Shown one piece after another: positions 31,749-35,341 of a stretch of DNA of 35,341 bases. Both the position numbers and the translations under genes were made by a program. The notes under the pieces were generated by a model. It worked only from the letters and a program-made list of their open reading frames with translations. It did not search any database and was not told where the DNA came from. The DNA lies in NCBI GenBank assembly GCA_005798445.1, contig SYJG01000442.1, positions 1 through 35,341 of the forward strand. Reading direction: 5' to 3'. Numbering within the stretch: position 1 is the stretch's first letter; every line of letters starts with the position of its first letter. Source of the DNA: Planctomyces sp. (GTDB lineage Bacteria; Planctomycetota; Planctomycetia; Planctomycetales; Planctomycetaceae).

Positions 31749-32132
31749 ATGCCGGAATCGTCGGAACTGAGTCGCCGTGAGCGACAGATCATGGATGCGG
31801 TCTTTGCGCTCGGGGAGGCGACGGTCAACCAAGTGGTTGAAAACATCCCCTCGCCACCGACGCCGATGGCCGTGCGGCGAATGATGCACATCCTGGAAGA
31901 GAAGGGACATCTCAGGCGGCGCGAGAGCGGGCGGGAGGTGGTCTATGCACCTCGGCAAACCAAAGGCAAAGCGGGGCGGCTGGCCTTCGAGCAAGTGCTG
32001 GAGACGTTCTTTGGCGGGTCGCTCGAAGAGGCGCTCGCGGCACATCTGCATTCGCGAAAAGATCAGGTGTCGGACGACGAGCGTCAGCGGCTGATTGCGT
32101 TGATCGAACAAGCTCAGCAGGAGGGCCGGTGA
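31749..32132 (+). CDS. BlaI/MecI/CopY-family transcriptional repressor
   Basis: 127 aa, with ATG 31749 eight bases behind GGGAGA. Winged helix: LSRRERQIMDAVFALGEATV, NQVVENI, then PTPMAVRRMMHILEEKGHLR and a wing with REVVYAP. The C-terminal region is helical and acidic (FEQVLETFFGGSLEEALAAH). Its recognition-helix region (PMAVRRMMHIL) differs from that of the repressor at 23382 (YTTVMTVMSIM), in line with the different operator sequence upstream. One base separates its stop from the M56 start, so the two are translationally coupled. It is expected to repress its own operon and be inactivated through the partner protease. Confidence 0.94.
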   Translation: MPESSELSRRERQIMDAVFALGEATVNQVVENIPSPPTPMAVRRMMHILEEKGHLRRRESGREVVYAPRQTKGKAGRLAFEQVLETFFGGSLEEALAAHLHSRKDQVSDDERQRLIALIEQAQQEGR

Positions 32133-32133
32133 G

Positions 32134-35067
32134 ATGAATCGCACGATATGGGCCGTTGCTGGGGTGCTGAGCGCGTCGAGCCTGCTGCTGGTGGATTCGG
32201 CTGTCAAAGGGACGGTGCTGCTCGCGTTGGCGGCTGTTGCAGCTTTGATCCTGAGACGTGATTCGGCGGCGACTCGGCACTTGGTGTGGCTGCTGGCGAT
32301 TGTCGCGATGCTGGTGGTCCCGGTGTTGTCGGCGATGTTGCCGCAATGGCGCGTACTGCCGGCTTGGATGAGTTCATCGAGACCGGCGGTTGTGGCTGTC
32401 AGCTCGCCTTCAATCGTTTTGCCAGCAGGTGGAGTGATTGAATCGCCGGAGGTGGCGGCATCAGCCCCCCGGTTTTCAGAGAACATCGTGACCACCGGGG
32501 GGCTGACGCCACCCCGCTCGCCAATTCTTTCTCAATCGCGGAGCGACTCGACTACGGAACACGACCCCATCGTCACAGCGATGGAAGCCATCTGCACACA
32601 GCTTGGGATCAGTCGCCCGGTCACGCTGTTGATTCACCCGAACAAGACGATTCCCGTTGTCTGGGGCATTCTGCGTTGTCGGCTGATGCTCCCCGCCGAA
32701 GCGCGACAGTGGAGCGACGAACAACTTCGATCCGTGTTGCTGCACGAACTGGCTCACATCAAACGCCGCGACCCCCTCCTGCAACTGCTGGCACAGGTCG
32801 CGTGTGCTCTGGACTGGTTCAATCCGTTGGTGTGGTTCGCGGCTTGGCGACTGGATGTGGAACGGGAGCGGTCCTGCGACGATCTGGTGTTGGCGAGCGG
32901 CATCAGACCGTCCGCCTACGCGGGGCATTTGCTCGACGTCGTCACGGGGCACTCGCCGGTTCGCTGGACGCAATCCTGTGGATTGGCGATGGCTCGCAAG
33001 TCGTCGCTCGAAGGCCGTCTTGCCGCCGTGCTCGGCAAGGATCTCAATCGTCGCGGCGTGTCCGTGGCACTGGCGGGACTCGCGCTGGCCATTGCGGTTG
33101 GTGTCGCGGTGCCAATCGCGATGCTCCGTGCGGCGGATGAGAAAAAGAATCCCCCGCCCGCCGCGCAACCGATGCACAAAGACGCCCGCTCGCTTTACGA
33201 AATCTGGCAGCGCAACGATCGCGCGAACGGCGACATTCCCGGCGGACTCATCGATGAGCTGGCGGATAGCGTGAAGCTGTTCATCAAATTGAATCCAAAT
33301 TCGGAAACGGTGCCGAAGCTCAAGGAGTTCCTCCCGCGTCTCGATGCGACACACGACTGGAAGTCCGCCGACGCCATCGCACTGCTTGAGGAATTGGCGG
33401 CGGTGAAGGATTCGCCGCTGTCGACGGCGGTGTGGAAGGGGACGAAGCACACGATTCGCCAAGGCGAGGCGCTGCCGAAGAAGTTCGCCGATGTAGCGTG
33501 GGGAGAAGCACAGCCGAATGGTCTGCGCGCGGCGTGGGTGCTGGAGCCAAGCGCGGCGGAGCATCGCATTGGAGCGGCGCTCAAAGCGCGGCTGCTCGTG
33601 CAGAATCGGGGGCCAGTCCCCGTGATACTTCAAGTGCCGACGTGGCATCAGGGCTGGGTGAAGGCCAGCGACGCGAACGGTGCGGAGATTCAAGCCTCCG
33701 GCCTAGAGTGGACGACGCTCGCGGAGTCCGTTCCCGTTCGCCTCACGCCGGGTGAGTTCATCGAAATCAACACGCCCGGCGTCGGCCTCGGTCCGCGCGC
33801 GGGCATGGAGCCGTGGGCCGGGCCGCGCGTCGGCTCGAACGTGCTCGCCAAGCCCGGCGACGAATTGACGCTCACGCACAGCCCCGTGCCGCTCGACGGC
33901 AGCGATGTCGGTAGGAGCGAAGATGACCCGCAGGTTTTCGGTCCCGGCTGGTGGTTGGCGCACATCAAAGCTCGGCTCGGCCGCGAACTCCCGCTGCCCG
34001 CTGACGCTGCCGAACGCACACGCTTGCTCGACCGCGCCTTGCGCGAGCTGTTTGCCACCGCGCCAACCGCCGAGGAAACCGCTGCCTTCACCGCCGACCA
34101 AACGCCCGGCGCGTTCGACGCACTGGTGAAGCGACTCGCGACACGCGCGGACGCCGTGGAGTTCAGCGGCTCGCTGCCGACCGCGCCTGCGAAATTCCGC
34201 GTGCTCGCCGCCGACCCGGCCGCCGACAAAACCCCGCGAGTCGTGCTCGGCCCCGGCGAGTACCCGCTACCCTCGGTGAGCGCGAGGAGAGGCGATGCCA
34301 CGCTGAAAATCGTTGGCAGGCCGGTTGGCGACCGGCGGACCAACGACGCTCAGCTTTTGTTCGAGGCGACTGAGTTCACAGGAGCCCGCCCGCCGGACCC
34401 TCACAAACTCGAAGTTCCCGACGGCTGGGGCACATGGGCCATCGTCTGCCGCCCGAGCGACGGATTCTTCTATCTGCTGCACAAAGGCGGCGCGCGGAAG
34501 ATTGACTTCACGAACCCGCGCAAAGTCACCGACGCGCCCGCGACCGACCTACCCGCTGAGTTCCGCGACGAAGTGAAACGCCAACTCGAAATCTCCGGAG
34601 TCTCCGCCGAGTCGCAAGCAGAGGTTTTTGAAAAGCCCGCGCCTCCTGCGGCGACGCCCGCGGCCCCCGGTGACGGCAACGCAGCCGCGCGCGGCGCTGA
34701 GGCAAAGCCGCCGGAGCAGGCGCGACAGTGGAACGAAAAGTATTCGGTGGTCGCCTACCAGACGCAGAAAGACGTGAGTTTCGTCCTCGTGCATGAGGGC
34801 TTCATCTCAACGGGACTGAGCGAAAGCTGGTCGTCGACGAGCGGGACATGGAGCATCAACGGGAACATTCACCTCGTGGACACTGTGAAGACGAAAGCGG
34901 CGAGTAAGAACGTGGACAAGCGCGTCCTCGCGCTGAAGCACACGTCCGACGAGCCGACGAAGCTAACTCTGGATGGCAAAATCTACGCGCTTGGCGAAGG
35001 GCGCGTGTTCGTGCTCGGCGACGAAGGCGAGCCTTTTCACCACACCAAATTCACCCTCGCGGGATGA
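32134..35067 (+). CDS. M56 (BlaR1-type) membrane peptidase with a unique C-terminal sensor region, 977 aa
   Basis: The start is ATG 32134, one base after the repressor stop. Membrane helices lie within residues ~4-41, ~46-66 and ~305-330. HELAH is at 204-208 (LLHELAHIKRRD), followed by ERERSCDD at 243-250. A palindromic element encodes residues ~104-130, in the loop before the zinc domain. After the last helix the extracytoplasmic part (about 640 residues) shows no domain I recognise and no similarity to the giants. It has short beta-rich stretches, an Ala/Pro linker (~830-860, PAPPAATPAAPGDGNAAARG) and a C-terminal beta region. From about 33580 to 34760 codon usage becomes markedly more GC-rich (many GCG/CGC) than in the M56 part, suggesting the sensor region has another origin. 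It is the likely sensor/protease for the repressor at 31749. Confidence 0.9.
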   Translation: MNRTIWAVAGVLSASSLLLVDSAVKGTVLLALAAVAALILRRDSAATRHLVWLLAIVAMLVVPVLSAMLPQWRVLPAWMSSSRPAVVAVSSPSIVLPAGGVIESPEVAASAPRFSENIVTTGGLTPPRSPILSQSRSDSTTEHDPIVTAMEAICTQLGISRPVTLLIHPNKTIPVVWGILRCRLMLPAEARQWSDEQLRSVLLHELAHIKRRDPLLQLLAQVACALDWFNPLVWFAAWRLDVERERSCDDLVLASGIRPSAYAGHLLDVVTGHSPVRWTQSCGLAMARKSSLEGRLAAVLGKDLNRRGVSVALAGLALAIAVGVAVPIAMLRAADEKKNPPPAAQPMHKDARSLYEIWQRNDRANGDIPGGLIDELADSVKLFIKLNPNSETVPKLKEFLPRLDATHDWKSADAIALLEELAAVKDSPLSTAVWKGTKHTIRQGEALPKKFADVAWGEAQPNGLRAAWVLEPSAAEHRIGAALKARLLVQNRGPVPVILQVPTWHQGWVKASDANGAEIQASGLEWTTLAESVPVRLTPGEFIEINTPGVGLGPRAGMEPWAGPRVGSNVLAKPGDELTLTHSPVPLDGSDVGRSEDDPQVFGPGWWLAHIKARLGRELPLPADAAERTRLLDRALRELFATAPTAEETAAFTADQTPGAFDALVKRLATRADAVEFSGSLPTAPAKFRVLAADPAADKTPRVVLGPGEYPLPSVSARRGDATLKIVGRPVGDRRTNDAQLLFEATEFTGARPPDPHKLEVPDGWGTWAIVCRPSDGFFYLLHKGGARKIDFTNPRKVTDAPATDLPAEFRDEVKRQLEISGVSAESQAEVFEKPAPPAATPAAPGDGNAAARGAEAKPPEQARQWNEKYSVVAYQTQKDVSFVLVHEGFISTGLSESWSSTSGTWSINGNIHLVDTVKTKAASKNVDKRVLALKHTSDEPTKLTLDGKIYALGEGRVFVLGDEGEPFHHTKFTLAG
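32444..32522. repeat. Intragenic palindromic element, family 'GGCGTCAGCCCCCCGG', copy 4
   Basis: CATCAGCCCCCCGGT (32459-32473) pairs with ACCGGGGGGCTGACGCC (32494-32510), with extensions to CTCGCC at 32522. The left arm carries a 3-base insertion relative to the other copies, which keeps the frame. It is read as TGGLTPPRSP in the M56 linker loop. Confidence 0.82.
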
Positions 35068-35073
35068 GCAACT

Positions 35074-35175
35074 ATGTCACCAGCCCCCAAGAGTCCCGTT
35101 GAACCCACAATACTTGGCCATCCGACCGGTTTGGGACAAAGTTATTGGCACACAGCCATCATTACACCAGTTTGA
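35074..35175 (+). pseudogene. Possible 5' stub of a POT-type peptide transporter gene
   Basis: A 33-codon frame begins MSPAPKSPVEPTILGHPTGL and then loses sense. ILGHPxGL after a Pro-rich start is typical of the N-terminus of POT/PTR peptide transporters, where an aromatic residue and the first helix would follow. Here the match stops abruptly near 35133. The evidence is one short motif only; it could be chance or an unrelated small ORF. Confidence 0.25.
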
Positions 35176-35235
35176 TTTGTTAACGTCAGCGAACTGGCTT
35201 TGGAAGATGTCCCTGAGATAGTTGAAGAAGTAGGC

Positions 35236-35294
35236 GGTTCCTCCGTCGGGGATTACGTTCCCCGATGGAAGTTCAAGTCAAGAACGGAGGAACC
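35236..35294 (+). promoter_or_regulatory. Hairpin enclosing the ribosome-binding site of the last gene
   Basis: GGTTCCTCCGT (35236-35246) pairs perfectly with ACGGAGGAACC (35284-35294), which contains the Shine-Dalgarno GGAGG (35286-35290). An inner hairpin CGGGGA-TTACGT-TCCCCG (35247-35264) stacks directly on the first stem strand. In a transcript entering from upstream the ribosome-binding site would be masked. Similar masking of transposase start sites is known for some insertion sequences. Confidence 0.7.
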
Positions 35295-35297
35295 ACC

Positions 35298-35341
35298 ATG
35301 GAACGACAGTACGGGACAGGAAATGGACGGGGCAAGACATC
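35298..35341 (+). CDS. Start of an unidentified gene, cut by window edge (transposase possible)
   Basis: ATG 35298 follows a near-perfect Shine-Dalgarno (GGAGG, seven bases upstream). The first 14 complete codons read MERQYGTGNGRGKT. They are too few for family assignment. The hairpin over its ribosome-binding site and the abrupt change of context just upstream make a mobile-element gene plausible, but that is inference. Confidence 0.45.
   Translation, partial: MERQYGTGNGRGKT

Noticed and set aside
12548..35067. Beta-lactam resistance operons (blaR1/mecR1 in the strict sense)
   Set aside because: Only the M56 and BlaI parts are shared; no penicillin-binding sensor domain, beta-lactamase or PBP2a-like gene is present.

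Overview
The window looks like chromosome of a member of the Planctomycetota (inferred, not proven). The evidence is GC-rich coding sequence, repeated BlaI-type repressor / M56 (BlaR1-type) membrane-peptidase gene pairs whose peptidases carry enormous extra domains, an ECF sigma factor paired with a zinc-finger Ser/Thr kinase, TIGR03067-like 'G(T/R)W' domains, and genes built from recycled Flp-pilus pieces (CpaB/CpaC-like domains). No rRNA, tRNA, CRISPR array or complete insertion sequence was seen.

Layout. (A) 1-4845 (+): an M56 peptidase, open at the left edge and split by a frameshift near 501-580, followed by a secreted secretin/pilus-N/PDZ/PpiC mosaic protein. (B) 11791-5012 (-): ECF sigma factor, then a Ser/Thr kinase, then a 1423-residue exported mosaic protein with CpaB-like, pilus-N-like, coiled-coil and TIGR03067-like parts. 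(C) 12165-20785 (+): BlaI-type repressor overlapping by one base with a 2745-residue M56 fusion protein. (D) 20898-23248 (+): a second ECF sigma factor overlapping a polytopic membrane protein of unknown family, a likely sigma/regulator pair. (E) 23382-31369 (+): BlaI-type repressor behind two classical BlaI boxes, then a 2496-residue M56 fusion protein. (F) 31749-35067 (+): BlaI-type repressor behind two operators of a different sequence, then a 977-residue M56 protein. (G) 35068-35341: a possible transporter gene stub and the first codons of a gene whose ribosome-binding site lies in a perfect hairpin.

How they may work together. In the classical BlaI/BlaR1 system a membrane metalloprotease senses a ligand and causes inactivation of its cognate repressor. 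The three complete pairs here keep the HELAH zinc motif, but have no recognisable penicillin-binding sensor. Their sensor ends are replaced by carboxypeptidase-regulatory-like beta domains, HEAT-like helices, a secretin/STN-like segment and a shared module of unknown function. The ligand is therefore probably not a beta-lactam (inference).

The most striking feature is a dense population of palindromic repeats of at least nine sequence families. Many lie inside genes, in frame, and almost always in linkers: the loop between transmembrane helices and the zinc domain of all three complete M56 proteins, the two linkers of the kinase, and the borders between modules of the giant proteins. In the 2496-residue protein, arms of one 54-bp family separate essentially every module. 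A homologous module sits at different positions in the two giants, next to such an arm in both. This suggests that dispersed palindromes may have served as seams for shuffling sensor domains.
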